Part shown: in pieces, positions 16,174 through 25,250 of the stretch
How the letters are laid out: each line of letters starts with the position of its first letter
How positions within the stretch are numbered: position 1 is the stretch's first letter
DNA from: Clostridium_AD sp964467165
GTDB lineage: Bacteria > Bacillota > Clostridia > Clostridiales > Clostridiaceae
Reading direction: 5' to 3'
Length of the DNA: 64,000 bases
NCBI GenBank assembly: GCA_964467165.1
Contig: CAYXOL010000015.1
Location: forward strand, 29,023 to 93,022
Program-made: the position numbers and the translations under genes
Notes under the pieces: generated by a model
What the model was told of the DNA's origin: nothing
The model's database searches: none
What the model saw: the letters and a program-made list of their open reading frames with translations, nothing else

Positions 16174-17124
16174 TCACTTGATAAGTATATCTTTACTACT
16201 CTTAATTTCATCTGCAACAATATATCTTGGCCTGCATTTGACTTCTTCATAGATTCTAGCAATATAGATTCCTATGACTCCAAGACTTATCATTAAGCAG
16301 CTTCCAATAATGAGTAGCAACAGTATAACTGTTGTGAAGCCACTCAGTGCAATACCCATAAGCTTCATGTATAAAGTCTGGATTCCAAGCACTAGTGCTC
16401 CAGCAAGAAAAAACACTCCCATAAAAGTAACTAAATGAAGTGGAAATGATGAAAAGGAAGTAATTGCTTTTACTGCAAGGGTGAACAGATTAAAAAGAGA
16501 CCATTTCGATACCCCTTTTGTCCTGGTTCCTACATTAAAGGGTATACTTATACGATTGTAACCAACCCAGGCCGACATTCCTCTGAAGAACGTACCCCGT
16601 TCATTCATGCTACGCCATGCTAGTATAACTTTTTTATCCAACAACTTAAAATCTGAAGTCTGCTTCATATTAAATCCGGAAAGCTTGCTTAGTATTTTAT
16701 AAAATAAATTAGCACCAAATTTGTTAACCATGCTCTCATTTCCACGTAAAGCCTTAACCCCCTCAACAACCTCATATCCCCCGTCCTTCCATAACCTTAT
16801 CATCTCAGGTATTAATGTTGGTGGGTGCTGGAGATCAGCGTCCATGATTATACAGGCATCGCCCTCTACAGCTTCTAGTCCAGCACAAAGCGCTGCCTCC
16901 TTGCCAAAATTCCGGCTAAGTCTCAATGCTTTAATACATGAAATTTCTTCTGAAAGCCTTTTAATCCTGGACCATGTGCTATCAGTTGAGCCATCATCAA
17001 CAAGTAAAATCATGAAGTCCATATCGGTTTCTAGCAAACAATCCCTGATAACAGTGATATTTTCACAAATCTGGCTTTCTTCATTGTACACCGGAATAAC
17101 AACTGTAATAAGTGCCCTATCCAT
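16174..17124 (-). CDS. Family 2 glycosyltransferase, CsbB/GtrB-like (undecaprenyl-phosphate sugar synthase)
   Basis: A membrane-attached GT2 enzyme of 316 residues. The N-terminal GT-A domain has VVIPVYNEE, VDDGSTDSTW and the metal-binding DADLQHPP motif near residue 97. The C-terminal third has two membrane helices (about 230-250 and 260-290), as in CsbB and GtrB, which load a sugar onto undecaprenyl phosphate. The start is two bases behind the YfhO stop and follows AAGGGGGTTAAATAACA, so the two genes form an operon. The sugar is unknown; N-acetylglucosamine is the CsbB precedent. A role in lipoteichoic acid or other surface-polymer glycosylation is inferred from the gene set. Confidence 0.87.
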   Translation of the reverse strand: MDRALITVVIPVYNEESQICENITVIRDCLLETDMDFMILLVDDGSTDSTWSRIKRLSEEISCIKALRLSRNFGKEAALCAGLEAVEGDACIIMDADLQHPPTLIPEMIRLWKDGGYEVVEGVKALRGNESMVNKFGANLFYKILSKLSGFNMKQTSDFKLLDKKVILAWRSMNERGTFFRGMSAWVGYNRISIPFNVGTRTKGVSKWSLFNLFTLAVKAITSFSSFPLHLVTFMGVFFLAGALVLGIQTLYMKLMGIALSGFTTVILLLLIIGSCLMISLGVIGIYIARIYEEVKCRPRYIVADEIKSSKDILIK

Positions 17125-17126
17125 TG

Positions 17127-19775
17127 TTATTTAACCCCCTTCTTGAAATGATTAATAGTAGAAACAATGATGCTTGACTTTTTTAAGAAAAGTAAGATTA
17201 GTATTAAAGCTGATACCAGACTAATCATAAGTCCCATAAAAAGCTTTTCTGGAAAAAACCACATTTCAATCTTATGCGTGCCTTTTAACAAGTCAAAGCT
17301 CAATAAGCACTTATCAACAGCCTGGGGCTTAACCTCCTGATTATCAACTTTCACGTGCCATCCCTTATCAAAAGGTATGGACATTACCATCACTCCATCA
17401 CTTGCTGCTTTCACCCTACCCTGGATGCTAGTATCCGTAAATTTTTCAACGATCATTGATTTTTTGTGGATAAGAGACATTGCCTCTTTAAATGCTGGTA
17501 TATTCAAACTGTAGGCATATACTTTAAAGCTTCCCGATTCAGCTACGGACTTATCAAAATTAATTTTCATCTCTGCAGAGGATCCAGCCTTACAAAACCC
17601 AAGATTAATGATAGTAGAATGCTTTGGATTAAATTCAACTTTTTTTCCATTTACTGTAACAACTCCACTACCTTTCATATTATAGGGCGCATTATAATAA
17701 AGGTAGACTTGCTCTGCACTATCAATTTCAAAATTAATACGTGCTATAGAGTCGTTATCCTTATTAACACGATTAAAGCTGTAGTGGTATGTACTCTCGC
17801 TAAGATCAATATTACTCTGAGTTGCTAACTTCTGCTCAATAGGAATTAGAACATCTGGTGTACCACAGATAGCCTCTATAAGATGATTCTGATTAACAAA
17901 CGGATTGTCCCCAGCACCGCTATCGAAGTTCTTCATCTGGCTGGTGGATTGGAATCCCAGCGGCAAAACATAGGGGTTTGTAAAAACTTTTATGTTTTCA
18001 GTGGTAGTAGTTTGATTGTACAATTTTTCCACAGTAGCTATGTCATCCCTATAAATTAGATATTTGATGCCCAGAAGAGAATCTAATATTGCTGTAGAAC
18101 CCTCGTAGCTGTAACTATTAATACCGTTGCTAGCGTATCCCAAATTCTCAAGCATTTTTACAGGTCCTGCGGAAATGGTAGAAGAAAAAATCGACAGGCC
18201 CCGGTAATTATACAGAGCAGGATCATTAACAGTTTTTGAGGGCAGAATTTCTAAACGATAAAAGCCCTTATCACTATGGGAAATACTAGAAATTTCATTA
18301 CGAATTTGGGAAACTTCACTGCCACTTTCATAACCCTTTCGACTGGAATAGCCTTCAGTAGCATCAATCTTAACAACTGTTATAATAGTATTGGTAATTA
18401 TCTCCGCAGTAAGTATAAGAAATATAATTAGAGTTTTGCGAGATGGCCTAATAGCACAGGACCTTTCAATGGTAAGGGCCAATGCATATAAAATAATAAA
18501 AGCTGCGCTTATATATATGGTATGAAATCCAATTGATAAATCATCAAATTTCTGTGAAATCAAAATAATACCCAAAATAGATAAGCAAATATTGCCTATC
18601 TGTTTGCCACTAAATTCGTGAAGATTTTTAAAAGCTTCATAACTCATGGATAATACGAGAAAAATGTAAACAAAGGAAAATCTATAAGGAAGCTGGTTAG
18701 GGTAATGAAATCCATGCCAAATAAAATTCAATATGTTTATATTAAAGCTTAGGATTAAAATCAAAAGAAGAGAAACATTCCATAACTTTTCCTTCAAGGG
18801 AATGTTTTTACACAAAAAATATATGGGAAGCAATACTAACACAACAATTCCACAATACATATTAGGTGCACCTTCCCGGATAGACGGTGATACAGCTGTA
18901 AACTGTCTGGCTATATAATCAAATAAATCCAAATAGTTTGTAAGTGTCTTTGGAAATATATCCGCCGCTGCGGAGGTGGATTTTAATTGAAAAAAAGTTG
19001 GTATCAGAAGCATTGCTGATAAACCAGCGGATAACAGTGAAAATCCTACAAATTGACCCGTCCTTTTTATTAGCAAGGAGTTATTTTTTAAATTATGGTA
19101 TTTAAACAGACATACTGGGTAGTAAAGCAAGGTGAAAAAACAAATAAAAAAACCCATGTAAAAATTGGACAGGAGTGCAAGGGTAAGTGTAATGCAGAAA
19201 AAGAAGCCTTTGCCCTGGCGTGTTAGGTTTACAAGGCCAAGCATAATCAAAGGTAGAAGATAAATAGAATCCATCCACATAATATTCCAGGAAAAAGCAA
19301 GCACAAAACCAGACAGTGCATAAAGCAAGGAAAAACCAACAGTAACTAGATTCTTTTCGCCATGGACGCCCTTAAGGTAAAAGGCAAAACAGTACCCTGA
19401 AAGTCCAACCTTTATAAGCGTAAGTACAAGTACGGCTTCAGTCAAATAGTCTGCTGGAAACAAAAGCGTTATAAGGTTTATTGGGCTGGCCAGATAGTAA
19501 GAAAATAAGGGCAAGAAATTTACCCCAAGGCCACCTGACCAGGAGTACAGAAGGCTTGAAGCTGTTGTGAACTTGTGTTGCAATTCCGAGATAAAGGGAG
19601 CATATTGATGATATAAGTCCGCTATTAATAAACTCCTATTACCAAAAGGAAAAATCCCAACAGCTATATAGGCGATTTCCAGTATAAAGACTGGCAGAAA
19701 AAACGCTAACAAAGTTACATGATGCCTTTTAATATATTTACCAAATTTTCTTATAATGTGAATGCTGTCTTTCAA
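17127..19775 (-). CDS. YfhO-family membrane glycosyltransferase (GT-C fold)
   Basis: A large membrane protein of about 882 residues. The first 470 residues hold about a dozen hydrophobic helices with family blocks such as YHQYAPFISELQHKF and YSWSGGLGVNFLPLFSYYLASP. An extracytoplasmic domain with a jelly-roll-like C-terminal region and a last helix near residue 860 follow. The TTG at 19775 lies six bases after AAGGTGGGG and is preferred to the GTG at 19787, which overlaps that site. YfhO proteins are the proposed GT-C enzymes that move the flipped sugar onto lipoteichoic acid. It is co-transcribed with the CsbB-like gene. Confidence 0.87.
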   Translation of the reverse strand: MKDSIHIIRKFGKYIKRHHVTLLAFFLPVFILEIAYIAVGIFPFGNRSLLIADLYHQYAPFISELQHKFTTASSLLYSWSGGLGVNFLPLFSYYLASPINLITLLFPADYLTEAVLVLTLIKVGLSGYCFAFYLKGVHGEKNLVTVGFSLLYALSGFVLAFSWNIMWMDSIYLLPLIMLGLVNLTRQGKGFFFCITLTLALLSNFYMGFFICFFTLLYYPVCLFKYHNLKNNSLLIKRTGQFVGFSLLSAGLSAMLLIPTFFQLKSTSAAADIFPKTLTNYLDLFDYIARQFTAVSPSIREGAPNMYCGIVVLVLLPIYFLCKNIPLKEKLWNVSLLLILILSFNINILNFIWHGFHYPNQLPYRFSFVYIFLVLSMSYEAFKNLHEFSGKQIGNICLSILGIILISQKFDDLSIGFHTIYISAAFIILYALALTIERSCAIRPSRKTLIIFLILTAEIITNTIITVVKIDATEGYSSRKGYESGSEVSQIRNEISSISHSDKGFYRLEILPSKTVNDPALYNYRGLSIFSSTISAGPVKMLENLGYASNGINSYSYEGSTAILDSLLGIKYLIYRDDIATVEKLYNQTTTTENIKVFTNPYVLPLGFQSTSQMKNFDSGAGDNPFVNQNHLIEAICGTPDVLIPIEQKLATQSNIDLSESTYHYSFNRVNKDNDSIARINFEIDSAEQVYLYYNAPYNMKGSGVVTVNGKKVEFNPKHSTIINLGFCKAGSSAEMKINFDKSVAESGSFKVYAYSLNIPAFKEAMSLIHKKSMIVEKFTDTSIQGRVKAASDGVMVMSIPFDKGWHVKVDNQEVKPQAVDKCLLSFDLLKGTHKIEMWFFPEKLFMGLMISLVSALILILLFLKKSSIIVSTINHFKKGVK

Positions 19776-19787
19776 GAGTGACCCCAC

Positions 19788-20425
19788 CTTTATTAAGCTA
19801 TATAGATTCCAAATAATATATGTGAATATTTAATTCTTATGCGATTTTACATAGAATCAAAATAAATTTAACATTGGCAATGAAGAGCACTAATTTATAC
19901 CTATACTCATTTCAACAAAAATCACCTTTTTTCCTGCAACATTTATAAATTTAGAATTATGATTTTTCTTTTAGACAAATATATCCGTCGTATAAAATAA
20001 TACTGTTTATTTAATTATAATCCAATAATCCCATTTACTCCATAAAATAAATCCTCCTTTTCTATATTAGATAATGTTGTTGAAAAAACATATGATTAAT
20101 GTAACTTGTTTCCTAAACAATTACTTATAATAGGAAAAAAACACCATGTAATAGTTGTAGTAACTATACATAGTGTTTTCATTCTTTCATAATTGTCAAT
20201 ACAAATACTGTAAATTCAAATTCATAACTCTTGCTCATTTAAATAATATTTATATATATTATAAAACAATTAGATAAGTTAAAGTCATATGTAAAATAAT
20301 AATTATTCCGACCTAAGTCACCATATTGACTCTAATATAAATCCCACTAGATTAGCTTCTACTGGGCTTCTCGTATTTTACCTTTACATTCATATCAATC
20401 ACATGTTAACAATTCTCGGAACGAC
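19788..20425. other. Intergenic region with one hairpin
   Basis: No convincing gene is seen in these 640 AT-rich bases. An imperfect inverted repeat at 20138-20179 has outer arms AAAACAC/GTGTTTT and could be a terminator of something lost. The YfhO promoter should lie near the low end of this stretch. Confidence 0.5.
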
Positions 20426-20458
20426 AAAACCCAGTAACTATTGCAGTTACTGGGTTTT
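20426..20458 (-). terminator. Intrinsic terminator beyond the left att site
   Basis: Fourteen-base perfect arms (20426-20439, 20445-20458) with a five-base loop, followed by TTTT on the minus strand. It lies two bases outside the left att repeat, at the position expected for the original terminator of the tRNA-Arg gene before integration. A different terminator now serves the tRNA at the right end. Confidence 0.8.
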
Positions 20459-20460
20459 TA

Positions 20461-20506
20461 ATGGTGCGTCGGACAGGAGTCGAACCTGCGACCAACTGGT
20501 TCGTAG
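20461..20506. repeat. attL: Left attachment site, tRNA-Arg 3' fragment
   Basis: These 46 bases are identical to 51478-51523. They hold the tRNA-Arg 3' end from the anticodon loop through CCA, in the same orientation. The 5' half is absent here, so this is the displaced original 3' end left by integration. Confidence 0.92.
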
Positions 20507-20591
20507 TGTGGTAGCGCGCCTATTCCAAACTAGATTTATGTTTAGTAACCCCTTGCATATCAGCGTTTACACTTTATTACCTTGTAGTACG

Positions 20592-20909
20592 TTATAGTAA
20601 ATTTATATACTCTTTAGCAAAATAAACACCAAGTAAACACCAAATAAACACCAATAATAATATTAACACAACACAAATAACTTTAGCTTCACATAAAAAC
20701 GCCTTAAATTTAATAGCCATAATCCAAGTATCATCTGCAAACTTGCCTTTACTATATACATACACTTCAGTTTTACCAGTTTCATTTAATCCTATAATTC
20801 CATCATCACATAGAAACATTCGTAATTGTTGCCACTTAACATTTCTGAACTCCACACTTTTATGAGGTCTGTGATTTAAATATTCTGATGCTTGTTCTGT
20901 GGTATACAT
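20592..20909 (-). CDS. Hypothetical small protein with C-terminal membrane helix
   Basis: A 105-residue product of unknown function. The soluble N-terminal part (MYTTEQASEYLNHR...) looks like a short DNA- or protein-binding unit; the C-terminal residues 75-98 are strongly hydrophobic. The start follows AAGGTGGGGGGCAATT, a strong site, so translation is plausible. The last 25 codons coincide with the three TAAACACCAA repeats proposed as integrase arm sites, so the hydrophobic tail may simply be coding drift through a DNA-binding region. It is the leftmost gene of the element. Confidence 0.55.
   Translation of the reverse strand: MYTTEQASEYLNHRPHKSVEFRNVKWQQLRMFLCDDGIIGLNETGKTEVYVYSKGKFADDTWIMAIKFKAFLCEAKVICVVLILLLVFIWCLLGVYFAKEYINLL
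20623..20654 (+). repeat. Three integrase arm-type repeats, left end
   Basis: TAAACACCAA occurs at 20623, 20634 and 20645, one copy every 11 bases. Two more copies with the same spacing and orientation are at 51388 and 51399 beside the other att site. Short direct repeats near both ends are what tyrosine integrases bind with their N-terminal domain. Confidence 0.7.
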
Positions 20910-21398
20910 AATTGCCCCCCACCTTATTTAGAAGTCTATGTACTTCCAATTATATACAAAACCTGTCCATTTTATCTAATGGTTAGTGATTTTTACAGTT
21001 GCTTATGACGAAGTAATATACACTCAATTTAAAATTATAAATAAAATTTAAACTAGTATTACAGCTTTACCATTTGAACCAATTGTTGCCTGCTACTATA
21101 TAAATGTGTGAACTTTTAATGAATTATTCATAATTTTCTCCCTTAATGTTAAATTTTATTTCAACTTAAAAATTCTTTAATACTAGAGTTTTCAGCACCT
21201 CTATTATTCCATTCAACACAACGTTAAGTTGACTCAATTAGAAAGTCAACAGAGCGTTGACTTAGTCGTGTCAACGTTTATAGACATTTGTGCCCCTTAA
21301 ATGTATACTGTTACAAAGGCCTATAAGAACATGCAGAAACATTATTTACTAAGCTTATCTGCTTGTATAGGACTATTAAAAAAGGGGTGAATTTAAAA
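20910..21398. promoter_or_regulatory. Intergenic region with clustered GTTGAC/GTCAAC half-sites
   Basis: No gene is visible. Between 21218 and 21278 are AAGTTGACT (21226), AGTCAAC (21244), GTTGACT (21256) and GTGTCAACGTT (21268), in alternating orientation. They may be operators for the gene starting at 21399. The 11-base GTGTCAACGTT occurs inverted at 41293-41303 in front of the FRG gene. Confidence 0.4.
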
Positions 21399-21724
21399 AT
21401 GGAAAAAACTTTACAATTTAATTCAAAAATAGTTTTAGAACTTGATGATGACGCTTATGACGAGTTTAGAGAAATCGCTTTTACAGGTACAAGGTTGTTA
21501 ATTAACATGGCACACGATGATAGAGGTAACGAATACTCTATAGGAGAAACTTCTAAGAAACATCTTATTGTTTTTTTTGAAAATTTTGGTGCAAAAGAAT
21601 TTCATAAATTTCAGTTTATGATTCATTTAAAAACATGGTAGACAGTGGTGTAATTTCGCCAGGTATATTATGCACAGTGGCTTGTGAGCTAGGCTTAACT
21701 TATGAAGTACCTCTTGATGTTTAA
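21399..21724 (+). CDS. Unknown small protein gene with internal -1 frameshift (programmed or mutational)
   Basis: The zero frame starts at ATG 21399 after AAAGGGGTG and ends at TAG 21639-21641 after 80 codons (MEKTLQFNSKIVLELDDDAY...). A protein-like continuation exists in the -1 frame: NMVDSGVISPGILCTVACEL to a TAA ending at 21724, which gives about 108 residues in all. The change of frame coincides with T TTA AAA at 21626-21632, in register with the zero frame, a classical -1 slippery heptamer. Loss of one A from an original run of six would give the same picture. I do not recognise the family. It is an isolated cargo gene near the left end. Confidence 0.55.
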
Positions 21725-21874
21725 TTAAATAGAAGTAGCCGCAACAGATTGATCAAGTTTCCGTTGTGGCTTTCTATGTTATTAATGTATCCACAGTTAA
21801 GGAATTTACTATTTGCATATATGCGCATAGCCTGTGTTTAAATTCATAAAAAAAGAGCATCTCTACTCCTTTTA

Positions 21875-22087
21875 CTAGTTCCACAAATCCTTAGTAAGTT
21901 CCTCAATCTCTTTTTTTCTTTTTTCAGTTTCTTCAACATCTATTGTTATCCTATCATTAATTATATTAAGAACATCCCCCTCTTTAGCTTTAATAGGGAT
22001 TTTAGATTTTTCAATATCTAACATTTGCCTATCTTCCTTTTCGCAAACCGCAAAATCTCCTTCAAATCTATCAATAATCACTTTCAT
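21875..22087 (-). CDS. DUF3006 family small protein
   Basis: A 70-residue protein with the DUF3006 pattern: MKVIIDRFEGDFAVCEKED, a central IPIKAKEGDVLNI and a Lys/Glu-rich C-terminal helix. The gene lies 12 bases behind a ComEC-like metallo-beta-lactamase-fold gene, the usual partner of DUF3006 in Firmicutes. The start follows AGGAGGAATTT. Function is unknown; the partner here is broken, so this gene may be idle. Confidence 0.8.
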   Translation of the reverse strand: MKVIIDRFEGDFAVCEKEDRQMLDIEKSKIPIKAKEGDVLNIINDRITIDVEETEKRKKEIEELTKDLWN

Positions 22088-22099
22088 AAATTCCTCCTA

Positions 22100-23316
22100 T
22101 TATTGTGGCGGATGGCATTTACTACATGGTCCTAATCCTGATGATTTTGCATCACTTAAGCTTATTGGAATTTTACTTTTGCTTAAATATGAACAACCAT
22201 CTACATGATATTTACTCCCAGTCTTAGTAGTATATACAGTTACACTTTGATTTTTATTTGGTGTAATTGCCTTAGGGACAGGTACTAGTACAGGCTTACT
22301 GGTAGAATTATTGCTTGAAGATGAACTACTACTTGTGGAACTAGAAGTAATGCCTTTGTAACTACCAGGATTCACGTTAAAGCTTACATTGGTTCCATTA
22401 GAGGTAGCAACAACTGTTCCATTTTCATCTGTTCTATAAACGGGTATACTCTTAGCCTTTAGTCTGTTCATAACTTCTTGTGTAGGATGTCCATAGCTAT
22501 TACCTTTACCAACACTTATTACAGCATATTTAGGATTTACCTTATCTAAGAAACTTTGTCCTGTAGAAGATTTACTTCCATGATGCCCAACCTTAAGTAC
22601 TGTTGCCGATAAATCTAACCCTTTTGATAACATTTGACTTTCAGACTCAGCCTCTGCATCTCCTGTTAATAGAAATGATGTATTTCCAAAAACAACTTTT
22701 ACAACTATAGAGTAATCATTTGGATCTTCATACCCTGTTCCATTAGGTGCTAATATTGTTACAGTTGCATCACCTATATTAAATGTACTACCTACTGTTG
22801 GAGCTGTTAATTTTAATCCTTTATTTTTGACTGCACTTACAAAGTCTTTAAAAGTATTAGTAGTTGAAGTCTGCTTCGGGAAAAATATCTTTCCTACTTT
22901 AAATGAATTAATAATATAGTCCATACTTCCGATGTGGTCCTCATGAACATGGGTTCCAACTACACCATCTAGAGATTTAACTCCTTGGCTATCTAAATAA
23001 CTTTTAATAACTTGAGCATCACCGTTATTCCCTGCATAAGCATATATGAATTGCCTTGCTGTACTAAAATACTATCGGCCTGACCTACATCTATAAAATG
23101 TACTTTTATATTTACACTTACAACCTTTTTATCATTACTAACTGATGTTGTATTTTCCTCATGTTTCGGCACTTTTTTAGTTATAGTCTCATTAACATCT
23201 GTTCTCTGAAGCGCAACTGTTGGGGTGGTATTTTCAGAAGTACTTGAGCAGCCAGTTAAAATGAACATACGCATTAATCCCAACAGAAAACTTAGATACC
23301 TTTTCGTATTTCTCAT
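22100..23316 (-). pseudogene. ComEC-like MBL-fold hydrolase lipoprotein, frameshifted
   Basis: Two frames together make one secreted metallo-beta-lactamase-fold protein of the ComEC/Rec2 type. The 5' part (22993-23316) has a lipoprotein signal with FILTGC and the strand VHFIDVGQADSILVQQGNSYML. Reading then leaves frame at about 23046: where the family has an IDAG motif, the DNA reads CTTATGCAGGG, as if four bases were lost. The 3' part holds the metal motif THVHEDHIGS near 22935, GHHGSKSSTG, and a C-terminal Cys-containing KYHVDGCSYLSKSK unit with GPCSKCH. The missing Asp and the frameshift should abolish the full-length product. The gene after it is its usual DUF3006 partner. Confidence 0.8.
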
Positions 23317-23328
23317 TCTAACCTCCAG

Positions 23329-25119
23329 TTACCAATCACTCTTCCTAATTTTACATGTATCTACAACAAAACATCTAGAGATATCATTGCATTTTTTTAT
23401 GTCTTCAAAATTTAACTCTTTAAGCCTATCCAATTTGTTGAAAAACAGCACCGCTCTTTTATCTCCATGTAAATTTGCAATTTTGAGTTTAGAGTAATTA
23501 AAATGTGGTTCATTTATGATTAAATAAGCAATCTTATGATTAAAATAGGCAAATAAAAACCATAAAATATAATTATCAAACCAAATCTTATTACTACTCT
23601 TTGAATTAAAATTAAAACATATATCCTTTGAAACGATTAGTAAATTAATAATTTTTTTAATCTCTCTTGGGGTAGATTCAATAATACTGTTAATTATTTC
23701 TATAGAATCCTTTATTAAGTCCTCTTCGTCGCTACTAAATGTAATTATTTTAGGTTTTACAATTCCCTCCTCCGTAGTATCACTTTCTGCCTCCGCCTCA
23801 TTACTATTACTATTACTATTATTATTATTATTATTACTATTATCATCTTTTCCTAATAGATTATTAAGATAACTTTTATAACTTAAATTATTGGGTAAAT
23901 AGAACGGTATGTTTATATATTTATCCAAATAGCTAATTCCAAATGCTATTTTTTGTTCATTTGTAATTGTACTATCAAAATAATGTTTGTTGTTATTAGC
24001 TAGCGCATAACACACAGTTTGATAATTTATAGATAAAACAACAACAATTCCCTTCATTGTAAGAATTAATTGTAACGCATTAAAAAATTCTGTGATATTT
24101 TTCTCTGAACAACGGTCCAACTCATCTACGAGAATTATTATTCTATCTTTATACACAGTTTTATTATTAATAATTTCCTTTTTTAGCCAAACATCCACAA
24201 TATCTTCAAAATCCTCTTTAATTGTTTCTCTTGTGCCTAAATAATTATTATAATCGCCTAATTTAAAAATTTTATTAACTTTTTCTGATAATGGCTTAAT
24301 AAATTCCAACTGTTTATTTATAAATGGTATTAATACATTTGTTGTAAACAAAACTATAGAAAAAACACCAATAGATTGAACAAAGATATTACTTTTTATT
24401 ATTGTAAGAAATCCTCTTTGATAAATCAGAATAAAAATTGCAAAAATTATAATGTTTATAAAATATTTAATAATGTTCACCTTTAGAGATTTTACGAATT
24501 TTTTTAAAGCAAAATCAAACTTACCCTTAATAGGTTTTTCCTTTTCAAATGCTTTGAATAAATCTTTTAAAACAGAATACCAAATTTTTTCTTCTTCATT
24601 ATATTCGGAAGCATCAAATCTAATAATATGTGGTTTACAATATTCAAATCCTTTAGTCTTACTGTCATTTGACAATATTAATAATTTATCTTCTAATAAA
24701 TCTAAAAAAGATGATTTACCTTGCCCCCATTCTCCAAATATGCCAACTGTAAGAGGTGTTCCTATATCATTTTTGGAAATTAATTTGCTAATCGAATTTG
24801 CATACATATCCCTATTCAAAATATCATTCCCAGTTTGTTTATCAGATATAATATTCCCACTTGTGTATACTTTTTTAAACTTTTCAAAATCACCATTTAC
24901 TCTCTTTTGCTGATTTCCATGTTCTATTTGAGTAATGATATTATTAATTCCATCTATTTCTTCTTGAGCTTCTATCTCCACAGGTTTATTATCATCATAA
25001 TCTCCATTATAACCATCATTTTCTTGATTATAACTTTCACCATCCATGTACTCATCTAGTTTTTTCTGCTTATCATCACGTTTCTCTATTAGCTGTTCTA
25101 AAGTTTCGACATTACTCAT
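23329..25119 (-). CDS. KAP family P-loop NTPase
   Basis: A predicted membrane-linked NTPase of about 596 residues. Walker A is GEWGQGKS near residues 129-136, and Walker B is RIIILVDELDRCS near 320. Two hydrophobic helices lie between them (about residues 205-265), the insertion that marks KAP NTPases, a group that includes phage-exclusion protein PifA. An Asn-rich low-complexity stretch near residue 430 comes from a TTA repeat. The ATG at 25119 lies five bases after GGAGG and replaces a start four codons upstream. The HEPN-like gene is 131 bases upstream on the same strand. A defence role is likely but inferred. Confidence 0.85.
   Translation of the reverse strand: MSNVETLEQLIEKRDDKQKKLDEYMDGESYNQENDGYNGDYDDNKPVEIEAQEEIDGINNIITQIEHGNQQKRVNGDFEKFKKVYTSGNIISDKQTGNDILNRDMYANSISKLISKNDIGTPLTVGIFGEWGQGKSSFLDLLEDKLLILSNDSKTKGFEYCKPHIIRFDASEYNEEEKIWYSVLKDLFKAFEKEKPIKGKFDFALKKFVKSLKVNIIKYFINIIIFAIFILIYQRGFLTIIKSNIFVQSIGVFSIVLFTTNVLIPFINKQLEFIKPLSEKVNKIFKLGDYNNYLGTRETIKEDFEDIVDVWLKKEIINNKTVYKDRIIILVDELDRCSEKNITEFFNALQLILTMKGIVVVLSINYQTVCYALANNNKHYFDSTITNEQKIAFGISYLDKYINIPFYLPNNLSYKSYLNNLLGKDDNSNNNNNNSNSNSNEAEAESDTTEEGIVKPKIITFSSDEEDLIKDSIEIINSIIESTPREIKKIINLLIVSKDICFNFNSKSSNKIWFDNYILWFLFAYFNHKIAYLIINEPHFNYSKLKIANLHGDKRAVLFFNKLDRLKELNFEDIKKCNDISRCFVVDTCKIRKSDW
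23800..23854. repeat. TTA/ATT trinucleotide tract inside the KAP NTPase gene
   Basis: A run of ATT and ACT triplets encoding alternating Asn and Ser. Length change here would alter a linker without breaking the frame. Confidence 0.8.
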
Positions 25120-25250
25120 ACTATCCTCCATAAATTATTATATAATTCTTTAAGGAATTATATTAAAGATCTTAATCTGTTTACGTAGTTTTACTAATTT
25201 TAAATTTATATATTTCCTTACCTTTAATATGTTTATGAGTTTGTACACTA

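Noticed and set aside
20403..20597. 64-codon open frame across the left att site
   Set aside because: It reads through a tRNA fragment and a terminator hairpin, so it is a chance frame.
20592..20909. Possibility that the leftmost element gene is an excisionase
   Set aside because: Its N-terminus is vaguely helix-turn-helix-like but the C-terminus is a membrane-type helix, and a better excisionase candidate exists at 48714-48944.
22940..22955. GAACATGGGTTC as a second LexA box
   Set aside because: It lies inside the MBL-fold coding sequence at the conserved metal-binding motif, so the match is explained by codons.
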